64,000 nucleotides of DNA from [Clostridium] aminophilum DSM 10710 (GCF_000711825.1 NZ_JONJ01000008.1:62001-126000), one strand, 5' to 3'; shown: positions 28,590 to 36,910, counted from the first letter of the stretch. Notes: generated from the letters alone by a model not told the origin. Made by a program: numbers and translations.

Positions 28590-29582
28590 ATGTTTGATTT
28601 GGTAAGCTTTATCCCGCGAGCGGTCGCACAGAGCATTCCGCTTCTGTACGGAAGTACCGGCGAGACGATTACGGAGAAATCCGGAAACCTGAACCTCGGA
28701 ATTCCGGGAGTCATGTATGTCGGCGGTATCTGCGGCGTTATCGGCGCCTTCCTTTACGAGCAGTCATGCGCAGGCGCTCCGCTCAATCCGGCTCTTGCTA
28801 TCCTGATTCCGATGGCGTCCTGCCTGTTCGGATCGTTCCTGATGGGACTTCTCTACTGCTTCCTGACTGTAACGCTTCGCGCGAATCAGAACGTAACGGG
28901 TCTTGCGATGACCACCTTCGGCGTCGGTTTCGGAAACTTTTTCGGTGGATCTCTGATCAAACTGACCGGATCCGAAGTTCCGTCGATCGCACTGTCCAAC
29001 ACTTCTGCAGTGTTCGCAAAACACCTTCCGGTTGCGGAAACCACCGGCTGGTTCGGTCAGATATTTCTTTCCTACGGTTTCCTGGCGTACCTCGCGATCG
29101 TGATCGCGCTGACCGCGTCCACGATCATCGAGCATACCCGCATGGGACTGTATCTCCGCGCGGTCGGTGAGAATCCGGCGACGGCGGATGCGGCAGGTAT
29201 CAGCATCACAAAGTACAAGTACTTTGCAACCTGCATCGGCTGTATGATCGCAGGTCTCGGCGGACTGTATTATGTTATGGATTATGCGAGCGGCGTGTGG
29301 TCCAATGATGCCTTCGGCGACCGAGGATGGCTTGCGATCGCGCTGGTTATCTTTACCATCTGGCGTCCGAATGTCGGCGTACTTGCGTCCATTCTGTTCG
29401 GCGGACTGTACATTCTGTATCTGTTCATTCCGACCGGAACAAATCTTGCATACAAGGAGCTTTACAAAATGCTTCCGTATGTCGTCACGATTGTCGTTCT
29501 CGTCATCACTTCCATGCGGAATAAGCGCGAGAATCAGCCGCCGGAGAGCCTTGGCCTTCCATATTTCCGGGAGGACCGATAA
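28590..29582 (+). CDS. Nucleoside ABC transporter permease 2
   Basis: The second permease of the nucleoside importer, 330 residues, YufQ/NupC-like, with about 8 transmembrane helices. The N-terminal IPLLYGSTGETITEKSGNLN, which aligns with the loop before the first core helix, and VGENPATADAAGISITKYK in the coupling region are family hallmarks. ATG 28590 comes 5 bases after the stop of permease 1, with AAGGAGG within that gene's end. It is the last gene of the operon; a long hairpin terminator stands about 130 bases downstream. Confidence 0.92.
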   Translation: MFDLVSFIPRAVAQSIPLLYGSTGETITEKSGNLNLGIPGVMYVGGICGVIGAFLYEQSCAGAPLNPALAILIPMASCLFGSFLMGLLYCFLTVTLRANQNVTGLAMTTFGVGFGNFFGGSLIKLTGSEVPSIALSNTSAVFAKHLPVAETTGWFGQIFLSYGFLAYLAIVIALTASTIIEHTRMGLYLRAVGENPATADAAGISITKYKYFATCIGCMIAGLGGLYYVMDYASGVWSNDAFGDRGWLAIALVIFTIWRPNVGVLASILFGGLYILYLFIPTGTNLAYKELYKMLPYVVTIVVLVITSMRNKRENQPPESLGLPYFREDR

Positions 29583-29710
29583 CGCTGTTTCCGAAAACGG
29601 AAAATGGAAAAACAGCTTTGTAATATTGCCTTCGTAATAGCAGCTTCACGGAAGCGGAATGCGCCTTGCCGGATGCAGGGACAAGCCCGCGGGCGTGCAG
29701 TGTGATAAGT

Positions 29711-29761
29711 AAAACCGGACCGGAACCTGTCTGCTCATCAGGGTTCCGCGTCCGGTTTTTT
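29711..29761. terminator. Terminator after the nucleoside transporter operon
   Basis: Arms at 29711-29727 and 29742-29760 pair over two blocks (AAACCGGAC/GTCCGGTTT and CGGAACC/GGTTCCG, with one bulged base), flanked by A4 and T6. Confidence 0.88.
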
Positions 29762-30103
29762 CAGGATTATACTGCCATTCTCCGGGGGGAGCAGCACCGC
29801 CCCGGCTTCCGGTGGATGCGGTAACTTCGGATCGGAAGAAGCCTCACTTACATCTTTCTTACTCTTTAAGGGAAATGGTAATGATTTTGAAAGTGGACAG
29901 TAAAGACTTGCATCCCTAACGTGTGTTATTCTTTCGATGCACGCGGAAATGTGCCAATGAAAGAAGATAGATTCTGTGATCCTGTGAAAACAGATGAACA
30001 TGGAAAGAAAGATGGACCATAATATAAAACCAAAGTGATATGACCGGATCCGGAAAGGAACCGGTCCATGGCAGAAACGGTCTGAAAGCAGAAAGGAGGA
30101 AAA
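29762..30103. other. Intergenic stretch without a recognised gene
   Basis: About 340 bases between the transporter terminator and the next gene. I see no convincing coding frame, RNA gene or repeat. The only open frames preceded by ATG are shorter than 25 codons and lack ribosome sites. The start of the next gene has AGGAGG at its 3' edge. Confidence 0.6.
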
Positions 30104-30559
30104 ATGCGGGAAAAGGGAAAAATCACGCGGGGCGATATCTTGCTGTCCGGCGCGCTGGCGGCGGTAATCGTTCTGATTGCAGCGCTCCCCTACCGGATGA
30201 ACATTCCGGCTCTTCCGCCCGGAAGCTGGAAGCTCAGTACGCTTTCGGTGATCCTTTCGTTCTTTCTGCTGACGAATGTCTGCCGAATCTTTTTCAGCCG
30301 CCGGAAAGCGGGTGTGTTTCTGCGGATTTTTCTGATCCTTCTGGGACTTCTTGCATTTCTCCGGCTGTTTCAGGTGACTGCCTCGGTGCAGGCGAAAACC
30401 GTGACGAAGACGGTGACCGCATATGACTCCCGTTCTCTGCCGATGGCGGCGGAAGGAAATGAGCGGCCCGAGACCGTCCGGAGCAGCTCCGGCACGGCCG
30501 AAGAAACACCGGCGGCGCACGGTCCGTATTCCGCGACGGTACATACGCAGGGGAAATAA
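30104..30559 (+). CDS. Small membrane protein of unknown function
   Basis: A 151-residue protein that I cannot assign to a family. It begins with a short basic segment (MREKGKITRGD) and has two or three hydrophobic helices (about residues 12-28, 45-60 and 67-88) separated by a basic RRK loop. The Thr/Ser/Glu-rich hydrophilic tail of about 60 residues probably lies outside the membrane. A strong AGGAGG lies 4-5 bases before ATG 30104. It follows a long gene-free stretch and precedes a promoter embedded in an inverted repeat, so it appears to be a single-gene unit. Confidence 0.65.
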   Translation: MREKGKITRGDILLSGALAAVIVLIAALPYRMNIPALPPGSWKLSTLSVILSFFLLTNVCRIFFSRRKAGVFLRIFLILLGLLAFLRLFQVTASVQAKTVTKTVTAYDSRSLPMAAEGNERPETVRSSSGTAEETPAAHGPYSATVHTQGK

Positions 30560-30628
30560 TTGTGATATCCCGTTCTGTCTGATACAATGTGCATGGAAAA
30601 CGCATATTGAACAGACAGGACGGGATAT
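30560..30628 (+). promoter_or_regulatory. Promoter inside a long inverted repeat
   Basis: TTGTGA (30560-30565), 17 bases, TACAAT (30583-30588). The spacer is the left arm (30565-30581) of a 17-bp inverted repeat whose right arm is 30612-30628, just before the next start codon. Could be an operator, a terminator of the previous gene, or a leader hairpin. Confidence 0.5.
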
Positions 30629-30634
30629 TATTAT

Positions 30635-31252
30635 ATGAACGAACACAATCAGAATCCGGAAGCGGAACCGGAACTCTCCGCACAGGCGAAAGAGGCAAAG
30701 GAGGAAATCCGCAGATCCATGGCAGAACACGGCGGCGTGCTTCGCGCGTCCGCGGCAGACCTCATTTTCCGCAGAAAGATCCTCACCATTCCGAATCTGA
30801 TCCGGATTCTTCTGGACATTTATCAGGAGACGGGCAGACTACCGTTTGATGCGGAAGAGACGGAAGACTGGGAAAACAAGATGATGGACATGGTACGCAA
30901 AGAGGCCGGGGACGATCCGCGTATCGCACAGGTCATCGGGACGGCGGCAGCGATGACGGCGGTTGATCCGCTGACACTCCCGGATGACGCGGAAGTGATG
31001 AGCGCGGAAGAATGGGATCAGGCGATGAGAGAGTCACATCTCCGGCGGATGGTTACCTTCCTTTTACTGTTCCGGGAGCGGGGCCTTGGGGCGGCGACAC
31101 TGCTCTCCACCGGGCTTTCCGCGATGAACCGCTGGATGGACGCCTTTTCCATGATGGATGACGACGATGTGCCGCCGATGGAGGTCGTTCTCATGCAGGA
31201 ATTGATCGACGCCTGGGTTTCGGACAGCATGAAGAAGATTCATGTTGACTGA
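30635..31252 (+). CDS. Acidic cytoplasmic protein of unknown function
   Basis: A 205-residue protein not recognised. It is strongly acidic at the N-terminus (Glu/Ala-rich, about residues 1-35) and predicted mainly helical, with a Met-rich middle and the acidic cluster MMDDDDVPPMEV near residue 175. No signal peptide, membrane helix or catalytic motif is visible. The ATG at 30635 is only 6 bases after the right arm of an inverted repeat and has no good ribosome site (only GGGATAT upstream), so the start is uncertain. Beyond its TGA stop the same frame stays open for another 62 codons through an 18-nt tandem repeat. Confidence 0.6.
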   Translation: MNEHNQNPEAEPELSAQAKEAKEEIRRSMAEHGGVLRASAADLIFRRKILTIPNLIRILLDIYQETGRLPFDAEETEDWENKMMDMVRKEAGDDPRIAQVIGTAAAMTAVDPLTLPDDAEVMSAEEWDQAMRESHLRRMVTFLLLFRERGLGAATLLSTGLSAMNRWMDAFSMMDDDDVPPMEVVLMQELIDAWVSDSMKKIHVD

Positions 31253-31316
31253 GGACTGCATAGCCGGGGACGTCGTGGCAGCATTCTGCTGAAACTTCGC
31301 ACGGAATGCACTAAAT

Positions 31317-31424
31317 GGGCAGAATCCGCCGGAAGGGCAGAATCCGCCGGAAGGGCAGAACCCGCCGGAAGAGCAGAATTCGCCGGAAGGGCAGAACCTG
31401 CCGGAAGGACAGAACCCGCCGGGA
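31317..31424 (+). repeat. Six tandem 18-nt repeats
   Basis: Six units of GGGCAGAAYCCGCCGGAA (starts 31317, 31335, 31353, 31371, 31389, 31407) with a few substitutions. The period keeps frame; in the frame of the upstream gene, after its stop, it would read (AESAGR)-type hexapeptides up to a TAG at 31438. Confidence 0.9.
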
Positions 31425-31459
31425 AAGGACCGTATTTATAGACAGAAGAGAGGACGGAC

Positions 31460-31996
31460 ATGGGAAATCACAGTCATATGGAGATTGAACGGAAATGGAT
31501 GGTTGCCGGTTGGCCGGAACAGGATTTTCCGCTGATCAAGGAAGAACAGCAGAATCAGGGATATGTCACCACCGAACCGACGGTGCGGATCCGGGAGGAA
31601 AATGTCACCGTCAGCAATTCTCCGGAGATTTCGGTGAAGGATGCCTTTGTTCTCTGCTTTAAATCCTCCGGCCGGCTGGCTCGGAAAGAGATCGAGTTTG
31701 AGATCGAACGGGAACATTTCGATCAGATCCGGGATCTGATCGGTCTTCCGCTGATTGCGAAGATCCGCAGGACCTATCTTCTCCCGGACGGGCATCATCT
31801 GGAAGTCAATCTTGTCGATCCGGGCATGGAGACCGAATTCATGTATGCCGAGGTGGAGTTTGAGAGCGAGGAAGAGGCGGAAAAATGGGAACCGGAGGCG
31901 GTCGGTCTCGGGACATATCTGAGCGATGACGTCACGAAGAAACCGGGACAGTCCATGGGGGCTTACTGGGTTCAGACGAGACAGAACGGGAAATGA
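31460..31996 (+). CDS. CYTH domain protein
   Basis: A 178-residue single-domain CYTH protein, of the fold shared by adenylate cyclase CyaB, thiamine triphosphatase and inorganic triphosphatases. The defining EXEXK motif is present as MEIERKW at residues 7-13. Further charged tunnel strands include TVRIREE, KDAFVLCFKSSG, RKEIEFEIE, AKIRRTYLL and FMYAEVEFESEEEAE. These enzymes act on triphosphorylated substrates (tripolyphosphate, thiamine triphosphate) with a divalent metal in the cytoplasm; the exact substrate here cannot be read from sequence. ATG 31460 follows AGAGAGGA. It stands alone between the 18-nt repeats and the rpmG promoter. Confidence 0.88.
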   Translation: MGNHSHMEIERKWMVAGWPEQDFPLIKEEQQNQGYVTTEPTVRIREENVTVSNSPEISVKDAFVLCFKSSGRLARKEIEFEIEREHFDQIRDLIGLPLIAKIRRTYLLPDGHHLEVNLVDPGMETEFMYAEVEFESEEEAEKWEPEAVGLGTYLSDDVTKKPGQSMGAYWVQTRQNGK

Positions 31997-32063
31997 CCGA
32001 AATGACACAGGAAAAGGCACGGAAAGCGGCGAAATTTGGGCATTTTAGCGAGAAGCTTTTTTG

Positions 32064-32092
32064 TTGACGAACCTATGTGTCTGTGCTATAGT
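32064..32092 (+). promoter_or_regulatory. Promoter of the rpmG-secE-nusG-rplK-rplA unit
   Basis: TTGACG (32064-32069), 17 bases, TATAGT (32087-32092). The same TTGACG -35 variant is used at rpoB. The leader to rpmG is about 230 bases. Confidence 0.8.
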
Positions 32093-32325
32093 TAGAAAGC
32101 TATGGAAGAACCAAAGTTTTTTTTTTGTGCGAAAAATCGGACAAACCGCGGCTCTGCCGCCCGATGCCGTGATCCTGTAGCCGTTTTCTCCAACCCTTGG
32201 ACGGCTATCAATGAGGATCTTCTTCCCATCATAGTTTCGCAGTGACGACTGCTCCCACGATTGAGGAGAAGACCATTACGCCAAAAAAAAGAACGAGCTG
32301 AAAACACAAAATGGAGGTGGAAGTC
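32093..32325 (+). other. Long leader of rpmG
   Basis: About 230 bases with no gene. It has an 11-base T-run (about 32117-32127) soon after the promoter, but without a clear hairpin in front, and a TAGCCGT/ACGGCTA inverted repeat (32178-32184 with 32201-32207). No tRNA-Trp, which often sits near secE in other genomes, was found. Confidence 0.5.
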
Positions 32326-32475
32326 GTGCGCACAAAGATTACTCTGGCATGCACCGAATGCAAGCAGCGCAACTACAATCTGACCAAGGATAAGAAGACT
32401 CATCCGGACAGAATGGAAACAAAGAAGTACTGCAAATTCTGCAAGAAGCACACAAATCACAAAGAGACGAGATAA
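32326..32475 (+). CDS. rpmG: 50S ribosomal protein L33, zinc-ribbon type
   Basis: A 49-residue ribosomal protein L33. It contains two CxxC pairs (CTEC at residues 9-12 and CKFC at 36-39), so it is the zinc-binding C+ form rather than the zinc-free paralogue induced in zinc starvation. Typical ending is [10 protein letters not shown]. The start is GTG at 32326, 5 bases after GGAGGTGG. It is the first gene of the unit followed by secE and nusG, the usual order in Firmicutes. Confidence 0.96.
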   Translation: MRTKITLACTECKQRNYNLTKDKKTHPDRMETKKYCKFCKKHTNHKETR

Positions 32476-32526
32476 TCGGAACTTCGAAACAGAAGGACGA
32501 TTGTTCGAACACTTTGGAGGTCGATG

Positions 32527-32730
32527 ATGGGTGACACAGGAAATACCAGCAAACCAAAGAAAAAGAGTTACTGGGATGGCCTGAAAGCTGAGTTCAATAA
32601 GATCATCTGGCCGGACAGAGATACTGTGGTATCGGAGACAAGCTCCGTTGTTGCAGCATCAATCGCACTGGGACTTATCATCGCAGGACTCGATACGCTG
32701 ATCGTATGGGCACTGCATTTTGCGATCTGA
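32527..32730 (+). CDS. secE: Preprotein translocase subunit SecE
   Basis: The small essential SecE subunit of the SecYEG protein-export channel, 67 residues, usual for Gram-positive bacteria. It has the amphipathic segment YWDGLKAEFNKIIWPDRDTV with the conserved WP motif, followed by one transmembrane helix (about residues 40-62). Two ATGs are adjacent (32524 and 32527); the second is 6 bases from GGAGG and preferred. nusG begins 13 bases after its stop. Confidence 0.95.
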   Translation: MGDTGNTSKPKKKSYWDGLKAEFNKIIWPDRDTVVSETSSVVAASIALGLIIAGLDTLIVWALHFAI

Positions 32731-32743
32731 AAGGTAGAAGAAT

Positions 32744-33310
32744 ATGGCAGATGAAAATATGACTCCGGAAGGAAAATGGTATGTTGTACATACCTACTCC
32801 GGATATGAGAACAAGGTTAAGGCCGATATCGAGAAGACGAGAGTGAACCGTCATCTTGAAGATCAGATCCTTGATGTCTGGGAGCCAACCCAGTCCGTTA
32901 TCGGGGATAAGGTTGACAAGAACGGAAAGCAGAAAGAGCTGTCCCGCAAGATTCTCCCAGGTTATGTACTCATTAAGATGGTAAGAGATGATAAATGGAA
33001 TGACGTCTGGTATGTAGTACGTAACACCCGAGGAGTCACCGGTTTCGTAGGACCGGACAGCAAGCCGGTTGCACTGACCGAGGCGGAAGTTGCCAATATG
33101 ATGAGAATGGAGAAACAGACTGAGTATGAATCTTCATTCCATAAGGGCGATGAAGTTGCGATCATCAACGGTTCCTGGAAAAATCAGGGAACAGGTATTG
33201 TTGAATCCGTCGACTCGGAAAAGAAGACTCTGACCATCAACGTTGAGCTCTTCAACCGTTCTACACTGGTTGAGGTTGGTTTTGACGATGTGGAATTGAA
33301 GACAGACTAA
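32744..33310 (+). CDS. nusG: Transcription termination/antitermination factor NusG
   Basis: NusG binds the RNA polymerase clamp and affects pausing, Rho termination and transcription-translation coupling. The protein is 188 residues. The N-terminal NGN domain starts WYVVHTYSGYENKVK and includes LPGYVLIKM and RNTRGVTGFVG. The C-terminal KOW domain contains FHKGDEVAIINGSWKNQGTG and ends VEVGFDDVELK. It is located between secE and rplK in the standard order. Rho, its partner, is encoded at the end of this same window. Confidence 0.97.
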   Translation: MADENMTPEGKWYVVHTYSGYENKVKADIEKTRVNRHLEDQILDVWEPTQSVIGDKVDKNGKQKELSRKILPGYVLIKMVRDDKWNDVWYVVRNTRGVTGFVGPDSKPVALTEAEVANMMRMEKQTEYESSFHKGDEVAIINGSWKNQGTGIVESVDSEKKTLTINVELFNRSTLVEVGFDDVELKTD

Positions 33311-33329
33311 TTAGAGGAGGTCTCTAAAA

Positions 33330-33755
33330 ATGGCAAAGAAAGTTACCGGATATATCAAATTACAGATCCCGGCTGGAAAGGCAACCCCGGCTCCGCCGGT
33401 AGGTCCGGCTCTCGGACAGCACGGTGTAAACATCGTACAGTTCACAAAGGAATTTAACGCAAAGACAGCGGATAAGGGCGACCTGATCATCCCGGTTGTT
33501 ATCACTGTTTATGCAGACAGAAGCTTCAGCTTTATCACAAAGACTCCGCCGGCTGCTGTTCTGATCAAGAAGGCATGCAAGCTCCAGAAGGCTTCCGGTG
33601 AGCCGAACAAGACAAAGGTTGCTGAGCTCTCCAAGGAAGATCTGAGAAAGATCGCGGAGACAAAGATGCCGGATCTGAACGCTGCTTCTATCGAGGCTGC
33701 TATGTCCATGATCGCTGGTACAGCAAGAAGCATGGGAGTTACTGTTGCCGAGTAA
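33330..33755 (+). CDS. rplK: 50S ribosomal protein L11
   Basis: Ribosomal protein L11, 141 residues, binding the GTPase-associated region of 23S rRNA. The N-terminal domain has [25 protein letters not shown] with the proline-rich hinge, and the C-terminal RNA-binding domain ends [12 protein letters not shown]. Start ATG 33330 has AGAGGAGG upstream. The usual rplK-rplA pair follows, separated here by 115 bases. Confidence 0.98.
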   Translation: MAKKVTGYIKLQIPAGKATPAPPVGPALGQHGVNIVQFTKEFNAKTADKGDLIIPVVITVYADRSFSFITKTPPAAVLIKKACKLQKASGEPNKTKVAELSKEDLRKIAETKMPDLNAASIEAAMSMIAGTARSMGVTVAE

Positions 33756-33870
33756 TTACTGAATCTGACAATATAATGGCATGCAGAAATGTCGCTCAGA
33801 CAGGGCATTTCGAAGCGTTTCATATGAGTGGGAGGGCATTCCCGACATAACCACAGGAGGTTATTCAATA

Positions 33871-34566
33871 ATGAAGACAGGAAAAAGATATAACGAGGCT
33901 GCTAAATTAGTAGACCGCTCTATCCAGTACGACCTTAACGATGCAATCGATCTCGTCAAGAAGGCTGCTTCTGCAAAGTTCGACGAGACCGTAGAGCTTC
34001 ACATCAGAACCGGCTGCGATTCCCGTCATGCGGATCAGCAGGTTCGTGGTGCGGTAGTTCTTCCGCACGGAACAGGTAAGAAGGTTCGTATCCTTGTATT
34101 TGCTAAGGGACCGCAGGCAGATGCAGCTCAGGCAGCTGGCGCAGATTACGTTGGCGCTGAGGAGCTCGTACCGAAGATCCAGAACGAGGGATGGCTTGAT
34201 TTCGATGTAGTTGTAGCTACACCGAACATGATGGGCGTTGTAGGACGTCTTGGTAAGGTTCTCGGACCGAAGGGCCTTATGCCGTCTCCGAAGGCTGGCA
34301 CCGTTACCATGGATGTAGAGAAGGCTGTAGCCGACATCAAAGCTGGTAAGGTTGAGTACAAGCTTGACAAGAGCAACATCTTCCACGTAACCGTAGGTAA
34401 GGCTTCCTTCGCACAGGAGCAGCTCGCAGACAACTTCCAGGCACTGATCAATGCACTGCTGAGAGCTAAGCCGGCTACACTTAAGGGCGCTTACTTCAAG
34501 AGCATTACCCTGACCTCTACCATGGGCCCGGGCGTTAAGCTCAACGTCAATAAGGTTGTAGGCTAA
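33871..34566 (+). CDS. rplA: 50S ribosomal protein L1
   Basis: Ribosomal protein L1, 231 residues, of the L1 stalk, and in many bacteria an autogenous translational repressor of rplKA. The conserved motif [22 protein letters not shown] and the C-terminal [11 protein letters not shown] are present. The start ATG 33871 follows CAGGAGG; an open frame further upstream is not supported by a ribosome site. Unlike most bacteria, the gene is followed by a terminator and a repeat element, not by rplJ-rplL. Confidence 0.98.
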   Translation: MKTGKRYNEAAKLVDRSIQYDLNDAIDLVKKAASAKFDETVELHIRTGCDSRHADQQVRGAVVLPHGTGKKVRILVFAKGPQADAAQAAGADYVGAEELVPKIQNEGWLDFDVVVATPNMMGVVGRLGKVLGPKGLMPSPKAGTVTMDVEKAVADIKAGKVEYKLDKSNIFHVTVGKASFAQEQLADNFQALINALLRAKPATLKGAYFKSITLTSTMGPGVKLNVNKVVG

Positions 34567-34587
34567 TCGCTTAACGATCGAATAAAT

Positions 34588-34650
34588 GCTGCCGACGGGC
34601 AGCGTACATTGATAGAAAAGGCATATCCTTTCGGGGGTATGCCTTTTTGT
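34588..34650 (+). terminator. Terminator after rplA
   Basis: A small GCTGCC-GACG-GGCAGC hairpin (34588-34603) is followed by the main hairpin AAAAGGCATATCC / GGTATGCCTTTT (34616-34628 with 34636-34647) and T-runs. Confidence 0.88.
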
Positions 34651-34809
34651 TTTTTTGGAAAGTGTTCCGCCAACGAAGATGATACCTTCCGGAGACCAGC
34701 GGCGTCGCGCAAAGTTCATGGCACGTCCCGCAGGATTGCGGGGATAGAGGTGATAGAGGTGATGGGACAATGGGACGATGGGGGAGCCGAAGTCCGCTTG
34801 CGGACTTTG
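34651..34809. repeat. Composite intergenic repeat, copy 5
   Basis: It begins TTTTTTGGAAAGTGTTCCGCC at the rplA terminator. It contains module C (GATGATACCTTCCGGAGACC, GCGGCG), small 9-bp duplications (ATAGAGGTG twice) and an intact module D, ending GTCCGCTTGCGGACTTTG at 34809. Module B is missing. Confidence 0.7.
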
Positions 34810-34879
34810 ATCTGCAGACTGCGGGCTGTATCGATTCGATATTATTACAGGTTATATTAAAATAGAATATCAGAAATAA

Positions 34880-34908
34880 TTGACATAGCAATTCCTTTGC
34901 ATTAGACT
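34880..34908 (+). promoter_or_regulatory. Upstream promoter candidate for leuA
   Basis: TTGACA (34880-34885), 17 bases, TAGACT (34903-34908); it would give a leader of about 265 bases. Confidence 0.5.
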
Positions 34909-35181
34909 CTCTATAACTTTAGAAACAAAAAGTGATGTAAAAGTACGGCATAGTAAAAAAATTGCGGCTTTGACTGTCGGCTCAGACCGACAATCCGGTA
35001 TGTCTCCTTGATCGTGGAGGAAAAAAAACGATGCGGATGTGAAACATATCAATTGTATGTATACTTTTGTTCGTGTATAATATGAAAATAAGTCATCAGA
35101 GACATGCACGAACAAGCCGTTCTCGAATATGGCTCCACACAGGAAGTTATCGAAAGGGAAATTTGCAGGGGGTAAATCAGC
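34909..35181 (+). other. leuA upstream region
   Basis: Contains a TGTCGG/CCGACA hairpin near 34975-34992 and a three-codon open frame (ATG CGG ATG TGA, from about 35031) preceded by GTGGAGG. A second promoter follows. No T-box consensus and no run of leucine codons was found, so the mode of leuA control is not apparent. Confidence 0.45.
35053..35081 (+). promoter_or_regulatory. Proximal promoter of leuA
   Basis: TTGTAT (35053-35058), 17 bases, TATAAT (35076-35081), about 100 bases before leuA. Confidence 0.65.
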
Positions 35182-36861
35182 ATGATGAATTACAAGAAGT
35201 ACAAGCGCGTTCCGGTCGTCAATTTTCCGGAGAGGGAGTGGCCGAATAAGGAAATCGAGAAAGCTCCGGTCTGGGTCAGCGTGGATCTGCGCGACGGCAA
35301 TCAGGCGCTCGTTGAGCCAATGGTTGTGGAAGAAAAGGTTGAAATGTTCAACATGCTGGTGAAAATGGGGTTCAAGGAGATCGAGATCGGATTTCCGGCT
35401 GCGTCCCAGATTGAGTTCGACTTCCTTCGTCAGCTGGTGGAGCGGAAAATGATCCCGGATGATGTCACGGTTCAGGTGCTCACCCAGTGCCGGGATCATC
35501 TGATCAAGAGAACATTTGAGGCGATTCAGGGAATTCCGAAAGCAATCGTTCACATCTATAATTCCACATCTACCCTTCAGAGAGATGTTGTCTTCCATGA
35601 TTCCAAAGAAGAGATCAAGAAGATTGCAATCGACGGTGTAAAGATGGTACAGCGCTATATGGACACGTACAGCGGAAAGGTGATTCTGGAGTATTCTCCG
35701 GAGAGCTTTACCGGAACTGAACTCGATTATGCGAAAGAGGTCTGCGATGCGGTTGTCGCCGAGTGGGGGGCGACACCGGAGAACAAGGTGATCATTAACC
35801 TTCCGGCAACGGTGGAGATGAACACTCCGAACGTCTATGCGGACCAGATTGAATGGATGAATAAGAACCTGAACAACCGTGAGAGCATCATCCTTTCCAT
35901 TCATCCGCACAATGACCGGGGAACGGGCATCGCGGCGGCGGAGCTGGCAATGCTTGCCGGGGCCGAGCGCGTGGAGGGAACCCTTCTCGGAAACGGTGAG
36001 AGAACCGGAAATGTCGACATTCTGAATCTTGCATACAATATGTTCTCTCAGGGAATTGACCCGAAGCTGGAGATCAGCGATATCAAGAAGATCGTCGAGG
36101 TGTGCGAGCGCTGCACCAAGATGGCGGTGGATCCGAGACACCCGTATGCAGGAAAACTCGTATTTACCGCATTTTCCGGATCTCATCAGGATGCCATCAG
36201 CAAGGGGGTTGCGGCGCTTTCGGAGAGAGAAGACGGCATCTGGGAGGTGCCGTACCTTCCGATCGATCCGGCGGATATCGGGAGAGAGTATGAACCGATC
36301 GTCCGCATCAACAGCCAGTCCGGCAAGGGCGGCGTAGCCTTCGTCATGGACACCTATTACGGCTTCCACCTTCCGAAGGGAATGCACAAGGAATTTGCCG
36401 ACTACATTCAGGCAATCGCCGAAAAACAGGGTGAGGTTTCTCCGGAACAGATTATGGAGGAATTCAAGAAAGAGTACATCGAGTGCAAGGAACCGCTGCA
36501 TTTCCGGAAATGTCAGATCGTTGATCAGGAATTCGAAGGCGGCGCGTTTCAGACCGTCGCACAGCTCATCTACACCGACCACGGCCGTGAAAAAAAAGTA
36601 GAGGGCAGAGGAAACGGACCGGTCGACGCCGTTCAGAGAGCGCTGGAGAAAAGTCTCGGCATCCGGATCCGGGTGCTGGATTATTCTGAACATGCACTGA
36701 CCATGGGATCCGAGGCGCAGGCGGCATCCTACATTCACCTCCTCAACCAGGAGACCGGTGAGGCGACATACGGCGTCGGTATCAGCTCCAACATTACCCG
36801 GTCCTCCTTCCGCGGCATTTTCAGCGCGGTCAACCGCCTGTTCTATCGCGGGAATGACTGA
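35182..36861 (+). CDS. leuA: 2-isopropylmalate synthase (type 2)
   Basis: First enzyme of leucine biosynthesis: condenses acetyl-CoA with 2-ketoisovalerate. It is 559 residues, the longer LeuA type 2 class. The catalytic TIM barrel starts with VSVDLRDGNQAL (the RDGNQ motif). The metal-binding HPHNDRGTG, with GNGERTGNVD after it, is intact. A linker and a C-terminal alpha-isopropylmalate/leucine-binding regulatory domain (from about residue 430) follow, so feedback inhibition by leucine is likely. Two adjacent ATGs at 35182 and 35185 follow GCAGGGGG. No other leu or ilv genes are near. A promoter and terminator bracket it as a single-gene unit. Confidence 0.95.
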   Translation: MMNYKKYKRVPVVNFPEREWPNKEIEKAPVWVSVDLRDGNQALVEPMVVEEKVEMFNMLVKMGFKEIEIGFPAASQIEFDFLRQLVERKMIPDDVTVQVLTQCRDHLIKRTFEAIQGIPKAIVHIYNSTSTLQRDVVFHDSKEEIKKIAIDGVKMVQRYMDTYSGKVILEYSPESFTGTELDYAKEVCDAVVAEWGATPENKVIINLPATVEMNTPNVYADQIEWMNKNLNNRESIILSIHPHNDRGTGIAAAELAMLAGAERVEGTLLGNGERTGNVDILNLAYNMFSQGIDPKLEISDIKKIVEVCERCTKMAVDPRHPYAGKLVFTAFSGSHQDAISKGVAALSEREDGIWEVPYLPIDPADIGREYEPIVRINSQSGKGGVAFVMDTYYGFHLPKGMHKEFADYIQAIAEKQGEVSPEQIMEEFKKEYIECKEPLHFRKCQIVDQEFEGGAFQTVAQLIYTDHGREKKVEGRGNGPVDAVQRALEKSLGIRIRVLDYSEHALTMGSEAQAASYIHLLNQETGEATYGVGISSNITRSSFRGIFSAVNRLFYRGND

Positions 36862-36880
36862 CGGAAATCATTGGCGGGAC

Positions 36881-36910
36881 TTTACAGCATGATTCCGCCT
36901 ACGGTATAAT
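36881..36910 (+). promoter_or_regulatory. Promoter directly in front of a terminator
   Basis: TTTACA (36881-36886), 18 bases, TATAAT (36905-36910). The predicted start is within about 10 bases of the leuA terminator hairpin, so a transcript would have to read through it to reach the repeat array and the binding-protein gene at 37264. Confidence 0.5.

Noticed and set aside
29956-30021. A 21-codon frame starting ATGAAAGAAGAT
   Set aside because: No ribosome site, no promoter and no recognisable product.
31240-31461. Minus-strand frame with LPAGSA repeats
   Set aside because: It is simply the reverse complement of the 18-nt tandem repeat; no start signals.
32093-32325. tRNA-Trp or other tRNA near secE
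   Set aside because: No cloverleaf with a GGTTCGA-type arm could be drawn in this leader.
34909-35181. T-box or leucine leader peptide for leuA
   Set aside because: No TGGNACCGCG sequence and no leucine-rich small frame.
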